Shown: piece after piece, positions 8,661-17,424 of the stretch | Layout of the letters: each line of letters opens with the position of its first letter | How positions within the stretch are numbered: the stretch's first letter is position 1 | Position numbers and translations under genes: made by a program | The notes under the pieces: model-generated | Seen by the model: only the letters and a program-made list of their open reading frames with translations | What the model was told of the DNA's origin: nothing | Databases searched by the model: none | NCBI GenBank assembly: GCA_964371945.1 | Contig: CAYJPA010000005.1 | Location: forward strand, 1 to 64,000 | Length of the DNA stretch: 64,000 nucleotides | Reading direction: 5' to 3' | Origin: CAYJPA01 sp964371945 | Lineage (GTDB): Bacteria; Chloroflexota; Chloroflexia; Thermomicrobiales; UBA6265

Positions 8661-11156
8661 CTAGTGCGTCGTGACAGCTTCTTTCGGCGCCAGCGGATCC
8701 ACATTGCGATGCTTGTCGATTGCGCGCTGCACCCGGTCGCGCTCCACCGGCTCGAGCGTAGAAATCGCGCCGTAGAGATCGGGCAGGGCTGCACCAGCGA
8801 TCTTCTTGTCGTCGCCGGTTTTCAATGCTTCTCGGACCCGAGAGCGATGGGCCGCACGCCAGACATCTCGTTCCAGTTGGACAAAATCGAGATGCGTTCC
8901 GAGGTACGGAACGTCCTCGCTCATTTCGTCACGAGCCTGCGCCAGCAAGCGCGCGAGACGTTGGTAGTCGATCACGTCGGTCGACATCGTGCGGCGAATC
9001 GTGGCGATCAGGCTCAGACGGTCGATCACCCCACGGATGGCATCCCAATTCAGGTCAGGCGGCAACACCGCACCGGACAGTTCAACTTCGTTCAGGGCAT
9101 CAATGATCCGATTGTCGCCCCCCTGTGAAATGGCGGCGTCAAGTGCGGCGAGCGCATCTTCTTGCCGCATGAGACGTTGAATTCGAGCGACCTCCGTTTT
9201 GCTCAACCTGCTGTCTGCCTGACCGGGGATGGCGGACATGGCGGTCCGCAACGTCGTGACATCACGCTGTTTGAGGGCGGATCGCACGGTCCTGAGCCAC
9301 CTCACCCTGCTGACGGCCATATTTACCCGCTCGGCATGCTCTTCCGGCACACCGGCGCTGCCTCCAAAAATCTCGGGCTCGTACGCGTTGTAAATCGCGA
9401 AGTCCTCGTCGAGCGCGACTGCTCGTAGCAGGTGCGCGGTCGCCAGCGCGCGCATGATCAGTTTCGTTGTCTGTGCGTCGAACTCGCCCATCTCGTCGAG
9501 CTCACCCGCGAGGGCCATATCGGCCAGCATGGCTCGATCGTCGGAGGCGAGGGCGGTTTCGACCCGCCGTTGCGCGTCCAATCTGGCTTCCGCCGCGCGC
9601 GCGGCGCGACGAGCGGCCATCCCGATCGCGAATCCCTGCGCTTCAGCTTCCTCGACGGCCCTCACGACGCTCGCGTCATCGCCGCGCTCGATCGCTCCCG
9701 CGATGGCGGCGCCCATCAGTTTTGAAATGACCTCATTCGCCCGCGCGGCAAAGACCGATGCGGCCGGGTCGGTTTGAACACGCGGCCATACACTGCCAAC
9801 AACAGCGGCATCGCCGCTCTCGAGCGCCGATCGCAAGCGGTCGATCGCATCGGAGCGCCTGCGGACGCGGGCGACGATCGGCCTGAGCGCTGCCGCCGAT
9901 GGTTCCTCATCAAGCTTTCCGGACTCCCACTGCTTGATAAGCTCGACATAGTCGGCCTGCTCGGCCGCGGTTCTGGAGGCGCGAATCGCACGGCGATGCT
10001 CGATCTCCGCGATCCGCGCGCCCATGTCGCGAATCGCTTGCGGATCATCGATCAATCCGCTCGTTCGCCAGAAGTGGAACGCGCCATCTTCGTCGCCAGC
10101 CAGCAGGAAGCCATGCAGCCGGCTGAGGTTCTGCTGACGAGTGATTGCGTTGTCATGCATCCCGATCGGACGCGGCGGCGGAGTCGAACTGGGAAAATGC
10201 CGGATCGCGGTCGCTGCTCCCCGGACGACATCCAGAAACGGCGGGCAATCATCCGGCCGCTTGCGGCAGGCTTCGCGCAGGGATGCGATCAACGCCTGCA
10301 CTTCAGGATCGTCCAGCACTCGGATTTTACCGAACAGCGCGGAACCGTCAGGGTTCATCAAATCCCGCGCGCTGAACAGCAGCGTTCCTCCAAGCTGACT
10401 GGCTGGATCGCCATGTACTTCCCTCAAATCCGGCCAGTGAGAGAGGATCCGCAACGATGTATAGATGACGAGTGCGGCAAAATCGTCACGACGCTCCGCC
10501 AATTGTGAAACGCCCTTCGGGTGCCGGTACCCTGGACGTGGCTCCAGGTGCTTGATCGTTGGCGCTCCGGGCCAAAACGCGGTGTCGTAATCGACCAGCG
10601 CGATACCTTCGCGTGGCCGGACCATTGCGTTGTCGCCGGTCAGGTTGCCATGGACAAACTGGATCTCTTTCAGTATCTCCATCGCCGAAAGCCACGCTTG
10701 CGCAAGCGCGGTCAAATATGGTTCATCTCGCGCTCGACAAGCGCGATCCGCCGCGGCGATCAGCGTCGGGCCCATCACCCAATCCATGGCCACGATCGGA
10801 TGGTGCACCGAGCGCAACTCGGAGCCGGGCAACGAGAGCCCCTCCGGCAGAAAAGCGATCTGACCGACGATCGGCGATGTACCGCCGGCGCGAAGGTTCC
10901 TCAGGGTCGCGGGATCGCTCAGCGCGCGATACCGATCCGCAAATGACGCCTCATGCGTATCTGATAAGAGACACCTGAGCGCGAGCACGCGTCCCGTTGG
11001 CTGCCGCAACTGGTAAACAACAGCTTCTGACCCGACGACACGCCATGGTTGCTGCGTTCCGGCCATGGCGATTGAGCCGCCGCCAAGGCGGTGCACGGCG
11101 GGAACCATTCGGCCCGCGCGTAACATTGCGTCATCGAGAAGCGTTAGGGTAGGCAT
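8661..11156 (-). CDS. Large protein with N-terminal kinase-like (probable pseudokinase) domain
   Basis: This 831-residue protein has a protein-kinase fold over about residues 35-290. The catalytic loop reads HGNLTGDN (169-176), with Asn where the catalytic Asp belongs. The metal motif is DYD (189-191) and the usual VAIK Lys is Arg61. ATP transfer is therefore doubtful. The remaining 500 or more residues are a long Ala/Arg/Glu-rich helical region with repeated ALESGDAAVV/ALASDDRAML-like units, resembling a helical-repeat scaffold. The frame is open to 11258, but the ATG at 11156 was chosen because the domain starts just after it. It is divergent from the two membrane genes at 11305 and 13111, which suggests a shared role. 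No characterised homolog was recognised. Confidence 0.75.
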   Translation of the reverse strand: MPTLTLLDDAMLRAGRMVPAVHRLGGGSIAMAGTQQPWRVVGSEAVVYQLRQPTGRVLALRCLLSDTHEASFADRYRALSDPATLRNLRAGGTSPIVGQIAFLPEGLSLPGSELRSVHHPIVAMDWVMGPTLIAAADRACRARDEPYLTALAQAWLSAMEILKEIQFVHGNLTGDNAMVRPREGIALVDYDTAFWPGAPTIKHLEPRPGYRHPKGVSQLAERRDDFAALVIYTSLRILSHWPDLREVHGDPASQLGGTLLFSARDLMNPDGSALFGKIRVLDDPEVQALIASLREACRKRPDDCPPFLDVVRGAATAIRHFPSSTPPPRPIGMHDNAITRQQNLSRLHGFLLAGDEDGAFHFWRTSGLIDDPQAIRDMGARIAEIEHRRAIRASRTAAEQADYVELIKQWESGKLDEEPSAAALRPIVARVRRRSDAIDRLRSALESGDAAVVGSVWPRVQTDPAASVFAARANEVISKLMGAAIAGAIERGDDASVVRAVEEAEAQGFAIGMAARRAARAAEARLDAQRRVETALASDDRAMLADMALAGELDEMGEFDAQTTKLIMRALATAHLLRAVALDEDFAIYNAYEPEIFGGSAGVPEEHAERVNMAVSRVRWLRTVRSALKQRDVTTLRTAMSAIPGQADSRLSKTEVARIQRLMRQEDALAALDAAISQGGDNRIIDALNEVELSGAVLPPDLNWDAIRGVIDRLSLIATIRRTMSTDVIDYQRLARLLAQARDEMSEDVPYLGTHLDFVQLERDVWRAAHRSRVREALKTGDDKKIAGAALPDLYGAISTLEPVERDRVQRAIDKHRNVDPLAPKEAVTTH

Positions 11157-11304
11157 GGGTGCATAAGGTCCCAAATGTGTCCAACGAGTGGCCGGACGGG
11201 TACCGGGGGCGCTAGAAGCAATGGTACAGTGAGTTTGGGAACGGGCGATAGAGAACAATGGTCACGAGTCCTACAACGCCTGTTCACCAAGACAGCGGAG
11301 GCAG

Positions 11305-13032
11305 ATGGTGCAGCTAGGTAAGCGCGCGCAGTCGTCCCCGCCGGCCCGCTCCGGCGACGAGGCTGCTCCATTCAAATCCCCGCCGGGCGGTCGAGACCGC
11401 ACCGCCAAGATTCTTCCGATGCAAGGGCGTGGTCACACCAATCGTCCCTCGTCTCAAGATGAGCTTTGCGACGAGCTGTCCGGCATGGCGGCTTCGCTGG
11501 CCGAGGTCGATCCACGCTCCGCGGAACGACTCCAAGATCTCGCGAACTCGATCAAAACGCCAGACGGACGCCTTCGATGGGCTGATGTCGATCTCTGGCG
11601 CGCTTTTAACACCGACCATCTCGCGCATGCATACGCGGTTCGCCGCGAGGGCGGATTTGCGCCGCCGAGCATCGATATCGCCGACAAGTTGCGCAACGTC
11701 ATGGTCTTTCTCCCGATCTTTCTGACCTGGTTCGCCCTCTACGAGGCGACTCAGACATACGGCAATTACATCAACGACCATCCCGAGCAAATTGGTCAGC
11801 CGTTCTTGTTGCTTTGGCAACGAGGTTTCGACGGCGACGGCAGCTTCTTCGCAACCTCGTTCTCGACCGTCGCGATTATCGACGCCGTGCTGATAGCGCT
11901 GATTATTGGACTGACCTTCTACGTCCACGGTCGCCGCGAGCGCAGTGAAGACGCGATCAACGACACCGCCCAAACATTCCAGCGTGAGCTCGATAACGTT
12001 CTGGCCGAAGCAACGGTTGCGCTTGCGCCGGATCGCGCGGGCCGGCCGGCCATGCTCGCCCGCAGCGTCGAGCGGCTGGCCGAGCGGTTCGAGGCCAATT
12101 CGCAAGAGCTTCTCACGAGGCTTCAGGTCGAGCACGACCGGCTAGACGCGATCTCTAACCGGCGCGAGCGCGAATTCGCCGACTTCGGCGTCTTTGCCAG
12201 CGGTATGCGCGCGGGAGCCGAGGAGACGCACAAGCTGCTGCTCGATCTGCGCCAGGTTTCGACCGGACTCTCACAAGCACTGGAAGACCTCACGTCCGAG
12301 GTGGGCGTCTCCGCCGATCAGCAGCGATCGCTCTTCACGGCGGTGACATCGCTGGAGCGATTGGTCGCCACCGGCATTCAGAGCGATCACGGCGTGACCC
12401 GGCAACTAGCGGAGGCCGCAAATACGCTGGCCGATGCTGCCGATAAATCGCTTGCGGGAGCCGAGGCGGCGGCACAGGCCGGCAGGATTGCAAGCGAAGC
12501 AGTTCGCGGTATCGCGGAGATCTCCGCGGCATTGGCGTCGAGTCAGACGCGGGTCGAAAGCGCGCTCGCGACCGAAACCGAGGCGAATTCTCGGCTTGCC
12601 GACGCACTTCGAGGAGGCATGACCGGGGTCAACGCCAGTGCCAAGACGCTGTCAGACATTCAATTGGCGCTCGGAAATCTGCGCCAGGAGTTCTCGCGCA
12701 TAGGAGACATCGGTCAGGAGCAATCCCTGGCACTCTCCCGGATGATGACCGAGCAGAGCGCGATCTCGACGAGCCTGGCGCAGGTCGCGCGTGAGCTCGG
12801 CGCCGCCGGCTCAACGAGTCAGCAGCGGCAGCGCGATCTGAACGAGGACTTTAGCTCACTGATGAAGCGGCTTGATCAAATCGCATCGCTGATGGCGCGC
12901 TCAACGGGCGCCCCGCCGCTCGAGCCGGTGTTGTCTGGCGGACGGCCCCCAGCGCCGGATCTGCTCTCCGGTCCTGACGACAACCCGCAGGAAGGACGCC
13001 CTCGTGGGTTGTGGCCGCGGCGTGAACCGTAG
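11305..13032 (+). CDS. Two-TM membrane protein with long cytoplasmic coiled coil (possible ZorA/MotA-type partner)
   Basis: This 575-residue protein has a soluble N-region of about 130 residues, two membrane helices (about 132-148 and 186-207) and a long C-terminal helical region (about 215-540). The helical region is rich in A, E, Q, R and S, like a methyl-accepting or ZorA tail. It ends in a Pro-rich stretch. The next gene encodes a MotB/ZorB-like single-pass protein, and the pair recalls proton-driven stator pairs in which the A subunit carries a long cytoplasmic tail. The canonical four-helix MotA/ExbB arrangement is not visible, so that link is tentative. A GGAGG site is three bases before this ATG and six before the GTG at 11308, so the true start may be the latter. 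Confidence 0.7.
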   Translation: MVQLGKRAQSSPPARSGDEAAPFKSPPGGRDRTAKILPMQGRGHTNRPSSQDELCDELSGMAASLAEVDPRSAERLQDLANSIKTPDGRLRWADVDLWRAFNTDHLAHAYAVRREGGFAPPSIDIADKLRNVMVFLPIFLTWFALYEATQTYGNYINDHPEQIGQPFLLLWQRGFDGDGSFFATSFSTVAIIDAVLIALIIGLTFYVHGRRERSEDAINDTAQTFQRELDNVLAEATVALAPDRAGRPAMLARSVERLAERFEANSQELLTRLQVEHDRLDAISNRREREFADFGVFASGMRAGAEETHKLLLDLRQVSTGLSQALEDLTSEVGVSADQQRSLFTAVTSLERLVATGIQSDHGVTRQLAEAANTLADAADKSLAGAEAAAQAGRIASEAVRGIAEISAALASSQTRVESALATETEANSRLADALRGGMTGVNASAKTLSDIQLALGNLRQEFSRIGDIGQEQSLALSRMMTEQSAISTSLAQVARELGAAGSTSQQRQRDLNEDFSSLMKRLDQIASLMARSTGAPPLEPVLSGGRPPAPDLLSGPDDNPQEGRPRGLWPRREP

Positions 13033-13110
13033 TCCCGCGGGGTTCGGTTTTGTCCTGTATCGATCGCCCCGGCGAAGTGACAATGTTGCTCGGATGATCG
13101 GAGTCGTCAG

Positions 13111-14376
13111 TTGACGATCCTCTTTACGCGGCTGCGAAAGCGCAACGAACGCAGTATGGTCGAAATGGGCGGTTGGTTATTCGCCGACCTCATGCTCGGT
13201 CTTGCCATGCTCTTCTTGACCGCGAACACTTTCGGATCGCCGCCACCGAGTCCGACGCCCACTCCATTGCCAAACTACCTCGCCACCAGCGAAGCCCGAG
13301 CCAATGCGACCAATACCGCGCAAGCCGGCGTGCTTGCAGCTGCACAGGCCACGGGCACAGCCGCTCTGAGTGCTGCGAATGCGACGGCGACGGCCGTTGC
13401 CAATTCCGCCGAAGCGACCGCAAACGCCCAGGCGACGAATTTTGCCCTAGCGAACGCACGATCGACGGCGACCGCGGTTGCGCTCGCAACACGTGAAGCC
13501 ATGAATGCCGAGGAACGTGCAACCGCCGACTCGCTCGCAACCGAGCAGGCACTCTCCGCGGAGGCGACTATTGCCGCCTTCGCGACCCAACAAGCCCAAA
13601 GCGACGCCGACATCGACCAGGTGACGCGCGACCTCGCGACCGCCGCGGCGCTGGCAACGCGGAACGCCACCTCGATGCAGGCGACAATCGAAGCCCAGGC
13701 AACTGAAGCGGCCGTGGTGGCCGCGATCGCGACCGAGAACGCATCAAATGGTGCCAACGCCGTCGCCACCGCGAACGCGGTTGCCACCAACGCCGCGAAC
13801 ATCGCGGCGATCGCCACCGAGAATGCCGAATCCGGGGCAAATGACCTGGCGACGGCTCGGGCCGCCGCCGCAAATGCCGAAGCGACAGCAAACGCGCTCC
13901 AAGTCGTGCAGGCGTCGTCCGATTCTGAGATTGCCACGGCACAAGCCGAAGTCGTCAGCATCCAGGCAACGCTGGAGTCAGCCAAGGCGACCGCGACCGT
14001 GCTCGCGGATCAAGCTGCGAATGCTGGAATTGACGCGGATTTTTCTCAAATCGAATTCCAAATTGACGCGCAGGGATTGCTCGATGGTGACAGTGATGCG
14101 ATCGACGACGCCCACGATGCGATCGCGGAAGCGATGGAGCCTTACGACGGTTGTCAAGTCGGTGTCACGCTCACCTACGGCGGGGGAACCTTGCAACAAG
14201 GATTGGTGATCGCCGACATCATCAACGAGATTTTGGTTGAGGATTTCGACGAGTACTTCGGCGAGGCGGGGCTGGAAACCTTCGCGAAAGTGAACGAAGC
14301 CGAATTCAACCTCGTGATGTTTCAGATGTATTTCGTCAGGGGCTGCGATGGACCTCGCGAGCGCGTCGAAGACTAA
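13111..14376 (+). CDS. MotB/ZorB-like single-pass protein with Ala/Thr-rich coiled-coil repeats
   Basis: This is a 421-residue protein starting at TTG, seven bases after GGAG. One N-terminal membrane helix (about 18-41) contains FADLMLGLAMLF; an Asp in this setting matches the proton-carrying Asp of MotB, TolR and ZorB. A Pro-rich linker (SPPPSPTPTPLP) follows, then about 250 residues very rich in Ala and Thr with 28-residue periodicity. The C-terminal domain of about 110 residues (IEFQIDAQGLLDGDSDAI to VRGCDG) has an alpha/beta pattern compatible with a diverged OmpA-like fold. It probably works with the two-TM coiled-coil protein encoded 78 bases upstream. Confidence 0.7.
   Translation: MTILFTRLRKRNERSMVEMGGWLFADLMLGLAMLFLTANTFGSPPPSPTPTPLPNYLATSEARANATNTAQAGVLAAAQATGTAALSAANATATAVANSAEATANAQATNFALANARSTATAVALATREAMNAEERATADSLATEQALSAEATIAAFATQQAQSDADIDQVTRDLATAAALATRNATSMQATIEAQATEAAVVAAIATENASNGANAVATANAVATNAANIAAIATENAESGANDLATARAAAANAEATANALQVVQASSDSEIATAQAEVVSIQATLESAKATATVLADQAANAGIDADFSQIEFQIDAQGLLDGDSDAIDDAHDAIAEAMEPYDGCQVGVTLTYGGGTLQQGLVIADIINEILVEDFDEYFGEAGLETFAKVNEAEFNLVMFQMYFVRGCDGPRERVED
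13723..13890 (+). repeat. Two tandem 84-bp (28-codon) repeats inside the MotB-like gene
   Basis: The segment beginning gcgatcgcgaccgagaac at 13723 recurs at 13807 with two changes, a period of 84 bases. The protein reads AIATENASNGANAVA then AIATENAESGANDLA. Twenty-eight residues equal four heptads, so the duplication preserves a coiled-coil register. Confidence 0.75.
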
Positions 14377-14393
14377 TGATCGCTGGGTTTACT

Positions 14394-14897
14394 CTATCCT
14401 GCGGTATTGGCAACGAATCCAAGGATCAGCGCAATCTCCTCGACGCCGTCGTCGCCGATTCCAACGTGTGGGATCTCCCCACCGATGACATCAAACCCGC
14501 GCTCTTGGAGCACCCGTATCGAACCGGCGTTGTGCTTGGCGACATGCGCATGGAGTGGCCGTGTTCGCTCGATTTCCAGAAATCGGGACAACGCGGTGGT
14601 CGCCACTCCTTTGCCCCAATGAGCCCGGTCGATCCAGTACCCAACTTCCCGTCCGTCCGAATCACCCGAACTGAGCATGTTGCCGACGACCCGATCACCC
14701 AATAGGATCATTTGCTTCCCATTTTGTTCGTTCGCCAGCAGCCTCGCCCAGTGGTGCGAGAACGACTCCCAATCCCTGGAAGGAATTGCGGCCGTCTCGT
14801 TCGCGACCGGGTCCTGTTCGAGCTCGTAAAACAACGGGTTGTCGCTTTCGACGACATCCCGCGGGAGCAGATGCCCGCTCAGATCTACGGTGCTCAT
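14394..14897 (-). CDS. GNAT-family N-acetyltransferase
   Basis: This protein of about 167 residues has the acetyl-CoA-binding pattern of RimJ/RimL-like GNATs: VGYWIDRAHWGKGVATTAL (motif A) and HAHVAKHNAGSIRVLQERGF (motif B). The frame is open to 15011, but the upstream part overlaps the aminotransferase gene and has no GNAT homology, so the ATG at 14897 was taken. It follows the aminotransferase by about 50 bases on the same strand. It transfers an acetyl group from acetyl-CoA to an amine; the acceptor is unknown. Confidence 0.82.
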   Translation of the reverse strand: MSTVDLSGHLLPRDVVESDNPLFYELEQDPVANETAAIPSRDWESFSHHWARLLANEQNGKQMILLGDRVVGNMLSSGDSDGREVGYWIDRAHWGKGVATTALSRFLEIERTRPLHAHVAKHNAGSIRVLQERGFDVIGGEIPHVGIGDDGVEEIALILGFVANTAG

Positions 14898-14946
14898 CTT
14901 CCGCGGGAGGTGCGGAGCACCGGAACGCGTGGGTATCGGCTGCCAG

Positions 14947-16260
14947 TTATGGTCCGACAACTTCACTGATTGAGCGTTCGATGATGCCAACGACCTCGGC
15001 TGCCTCTTCACTCGTGGTGGTCAGCGGCGGCGCTATCGCAACCCAATCCGCGCCCGGTCTCAGCAGCAGACCGTTCTGACGGCAGGCGCTGTAGACCGCT
15101 TTGCCAATCGGTTGATTGAACGCAAGTCCGCGGAGCAGGCCGACACCACGGATTTCGGAAATGACCGGTTGGCGTTGCGCCAACTCACGGAGCTGTCCGG
15201 CGATCTGATCACCGATGCGATTCGCATTGGCGATCAAATCATTGTCGAGCAAGTAACGCACCGCAGCTTCACCAATCGCGCAGGCAACCGGATTTCCCCC
15301 GAAGGTATGTCCGGCCCAGAACTGGATTCCCTGCTCCGGCTCACCCCAAAACGCCTGTGCAACACGATCCGCGATCAAGATCGCAGCGAGCGGAGCGTAG
15401 CCACCGCTGATCCCTTTCCCGCATGAGAGGATATCCGGCCACACGCCCATCCGCTCGGCGGCGAAGAGCTTCCCAGTGCGTCCGAACCCGGTGATGATTT
15501 CGTCGAAAATCAGGAGCACATTGTGGCGGTCGCAAATCTCCCGCAAACGTGGGAAGTAGTCCGGATGCGGAACGTGAACGCCGGCCGACAGCATGATCGG
15601 CTCGGCGATCACCGCGGCGACTGTTTCAGGATGCTCGTTGACGATCGCCTCTTCAATCAGGTCGACACAAGCTAACGAGCAGGCGTCCAGTCGACCGCAG
15701 GCCGCACAGCCTGGGCGATTCGGCGGCGTAACGTGGACAAATCCAGGCGCGAACGGCTCGAACTTCCACTTCCAATCGATCTGGGCGGAGGCAGCCATCG
15801 CGTTTCCGGTGCCGCCGTGGTATGAGCGATAGCGTGAAATGACCTTGTACTTGCGCGGATGACCGGCCTGCATCCAGAACTGGCGGGCGAGTTTGATCGC
15901 GGCCTCGTTCGCCTCCGATCCACCGCTGAAGAACTTCACCGTGCTGTATTGCGCGGGTGTGATCTGGAGCAGCAAATCGGCGAAGCGAAGAGCGGCAGGA
16001 TTGGTGGACATCGTCGGTGCCGTGAAGGCGATCTTTTTGGCCTGAGCCGTGCCGGCGTCGATGATCGAATCCAGGCCGTGACCGAGATTGACCGTGAAGA
16101 CGCCGGAAAGCCCGTCGATGTACGTCTTGCCGAAGACGTCCGTCACCCGGATGCCGTTTCCAGTTTCGAGAATCAGCGGGTCCTGTGCGAACGACTTCAT
16201 TTGCACGAAGTCAACCATGATTTGCGATGTGTCCAGTTTCTGCTCGCCCGAGATCACCAT
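14947..16260 (-). CDS. Class III PLP-dependent aminotransferase (omega-aminotransferase)
   Basis: This 437-residue protein has the family signature: GGSEANEAAIKLAR (phosphate cup), SYHGGTGNAMAA, FDEIITGFGRTGK and the PLP Lys in LSCGKGISGGYAPL. A C-x2-C-x5-C-x3-C patch at 185-198 matches the Cys-bearing loop of several omega-aminotransferases. It should transfer an amino group between an omega-amine or amino acid and pyruvate or a keto acid. A GGGGAG site precedes the ATG. The gene lies 41 bases downstream of the GntR regulator and is probably co-transcribed with it. The substrate is not determined. Confidence 0.9.
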   Translation of the reverse strand: MVISGEQKLDTSQIMVDFVQMKSFAQDPLILETGNGIRVTDVFGKTYIDGLSGVFTVNLGHGLDSIIDAGTAQAKKIAFTAPTMSTNPAALRFADLLLQITPAQYSTVKFFSGGSEANEAAIKLARQFWMQAGHPRKYKVISRYRSYHGGTGNAMAASAQIDWKWKFEPFAPGFVHVTPPNRPGCAACGRLDACSLACVDLIEEAIVNEHPETVAAVIAEPIMLSAGVHVPHPDYFPRLREICDRHNVLLIFDEIITGFGRTGKLFAAERMGVWPDILSCGKGISGGYAPLAAILIADRVAQAFWGEPEQGIQFWAGHTFGGNPVACAIGEAAVRYLLDNDLIANANRIGDQIAGQLRELAQRQPVISEIRGVGLLRGLAFNQPIGKAVYSACRQNGLLLRPGADWVAIAPPLTTTSEEAAEVVGIIERSISEVVGP

Positions 16261-16301
16261 TCCCGTTTCTCCCCTTCAGTACGCTCCGCCGCCCTCAGCT
16301 C

Positions 16302-17033
16302 CTAGATCGAACCTGAAGTGTCCTCGGTTTGATCTCGTGGTTGGTTGCTGCCGCTGCGAAAGAGAGGAGCCCAGCGGGTACGCAGCGAATGCGAGTGAAA
16401 AATGACAAACCTGGCCGCGGCTTCGGGGTCCCGTTGCCGGATCGCGTCGAGAATATCCTGATGCTCCCGATTCGATGCTTCCATGCTGGCGGAATCGACC
16501 AATCCGCGATTTCCTAGACTGAGCAGGTAAAGATCGGTCTGCTCCTCATTTCTGGCGACCATTTGGCGGAGCGACTCGTTGCCCGCCGCCGTCCCCAGCC
16601 AGTGATGGAATTCACGACCCGACCGTAGCGCGCCATAAATGTCGAAATCGACGACGGCTTGACGGCCACGATCGATCGCGCTCTGCAGACCGACAAAGTG
16701 CTCCTCGGTGGCCAAGAGCGCCGCCCGGCGACCGAGATACGGTTCTACCACCTCGTTCGCTCCGAACATATCCAAAAATTCTTCTCTGGTCAATTCTCTG
16801 ATGAACAGGCCTTTGCCTCGCCTTGGGGCAATCAACCGTTCGTGCTCTAGGATCGCCAACGCCTCGCGAACCGGGGTGCGGCTGATTCCCAATGCCTCGG
16901 CCAGTCTTTCCTCGATCAGCGGCTCACCGCCTTCGAGGCGAGCATCAAGAATCGCTTCTTTGATCGCATCGTACGCGGCCTCCCTAAACCGGCGCGACGG
17001 ACCAACATTGATCAAATCCAACGCCTGGTTCAT
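16302..17033 (-). CDS. GntR-family transcriptional regulator (FCD/FadR subfamily)
   Basis: This 243-residue regulator has an N-terminal winged helix (about 15-80: AYDAIKEAILDARL, LAEALGISRTPVREAL, GLFIRELT) and an all-helical FCD effector domain (about 95-220) with REFHHWL and REHQDIL carrying the His residues that bind metal in this subfamily. It is the first gene of the aminotransferase/acetyltransferase set and faces the sugar ABC operon. The gap holds palindromes suited to it. FadR-type regulators usually repress and are released by small organic acids; the effector here is unknown. Confidence 0.9.
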   Translation of the reverse strand: MNQALDLINVGPSRRFREAAYDAIKEAILDARLEGGEPLIEERLAEALGISRTPVREALAILEHERLIAPRRGKGLFIRELTREEFLDMFGANEVVEPYLGRRAALLATEEHFVGLQSAIDRGRQAVVDFDIYGALRSGREFHHWLGTAAGNESLRQMVARNEEQTDLYLLSLGNRGLVDSASMEASNREHQDILDAIRQRDPEAAARFVIFHSHSLRTRWAPLFRSGSNQPRDQTEDTSGSI

Positions 17034-17131
17034 AACTCACCCGATAGGTCGCTCATCACAGTACGAACACAGGGAATTCGACGTTAAGGTCGAGCGGCGA
17101 CATGGTTACACATATGATCGCGAAAAAGTTC

Positions 17132-17145
17132 GTATACATGTATAC
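17132..17145. promoter_or_regulatory. Perfect palindrome GTATACATGTATAC, candidate GntR operator
   Basis: Fourteen bases read identically on both strands. FadR/FCD regulators commonly bind GTATAC-type or TTGTATACAA-type dyads, and the gene for such a regulator starts 99 bases away. Position favours autoregulation and possibly control of the facing ABC operon. Confidence 0.65.
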
Positions 17146-17166
17146 AATCCTCACGCGCCATTTGTC

Positions 17167-17176
17167 GATACGTATC
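17167..17176. promoter_or_regulatory. Second palindrome GATACGTATC
   Basis: This perfect 10-bp dyad lies 21 bases after the 14-bp palindrome, with centres about 33 bp apart (three helical turns). It shares ATAC/GTAT half-sites with the first, so it may be a secondary operator for the same regulator. Confidence 0.45.
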
Positions 17177-17263
17177 CCCCAATAATGCCCGTCGCGTGCA
17201 CAATTGTCGATTACAGCGACCATCCTGAATTCGATCTCGATTCCATTTGAGCCCAATCGACAA

Positions 17264-17292
17264 TTGACATGCGGTCATGGCACTGCTAGATT
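17264..17292 (+). promoter_or_regulatory. Sigma-70-type promoter of the sugar ABC operon
   Basis: TTGACA at 17264-17269 and TAGATT at 17287-17292 are separated by 17 bases, close to consensus. The solute-binding protein start is about 130 bases downstream, leaving a long 5' leader. Confidence 0.65.
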
Positions 17293-17424
17293 GCATACAC
17301 AACGTTCAAACTATAGGTGCAACTGCTCGTCGCACCGCCACTCGTGTATGCAGAAATTCTCGTTACGCCGGCCTCTACCGTGTTTTATATGCTCGCTGAT
17401 CGTTCAAGTCGAAGGGAGTCCACG

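Larger units (their letters stand above)
17034..17424. promoter_or_regulatory. Divergent regulatory region between gntR-type gene and ABC operon
   Basis: This 391-base region contains no gene. It is visibly richer in A and T than its surroundings and holds a 14-bp palindrome, a 10-bp palindrome and a consensus-like promoter, listed separately. An ACAATTGT palindrome also occurs at 17200-17207. An open frame starting at 17317 runs into the solute-binding gene, but its first 36 codons show no signal-peptide logic and are treated as leader. Confidence 0.7.

Noticed and set aside
13275..13985. Ala-rich open frame antisense to the MotB-like gene
   Set aside because: The Ala/Thr repeat codons (GCG, ACC) read as Ala/Ser/Val on the other strand, giving a false long frame.
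8661..14376. Canonical Zorya defence system
   Set aside because: The membrane pair is suggestive, but there is no ZorC, ZorD helicase or ZorE nuclease, and the canonical MotA/ExbB helix pattern is not complete.
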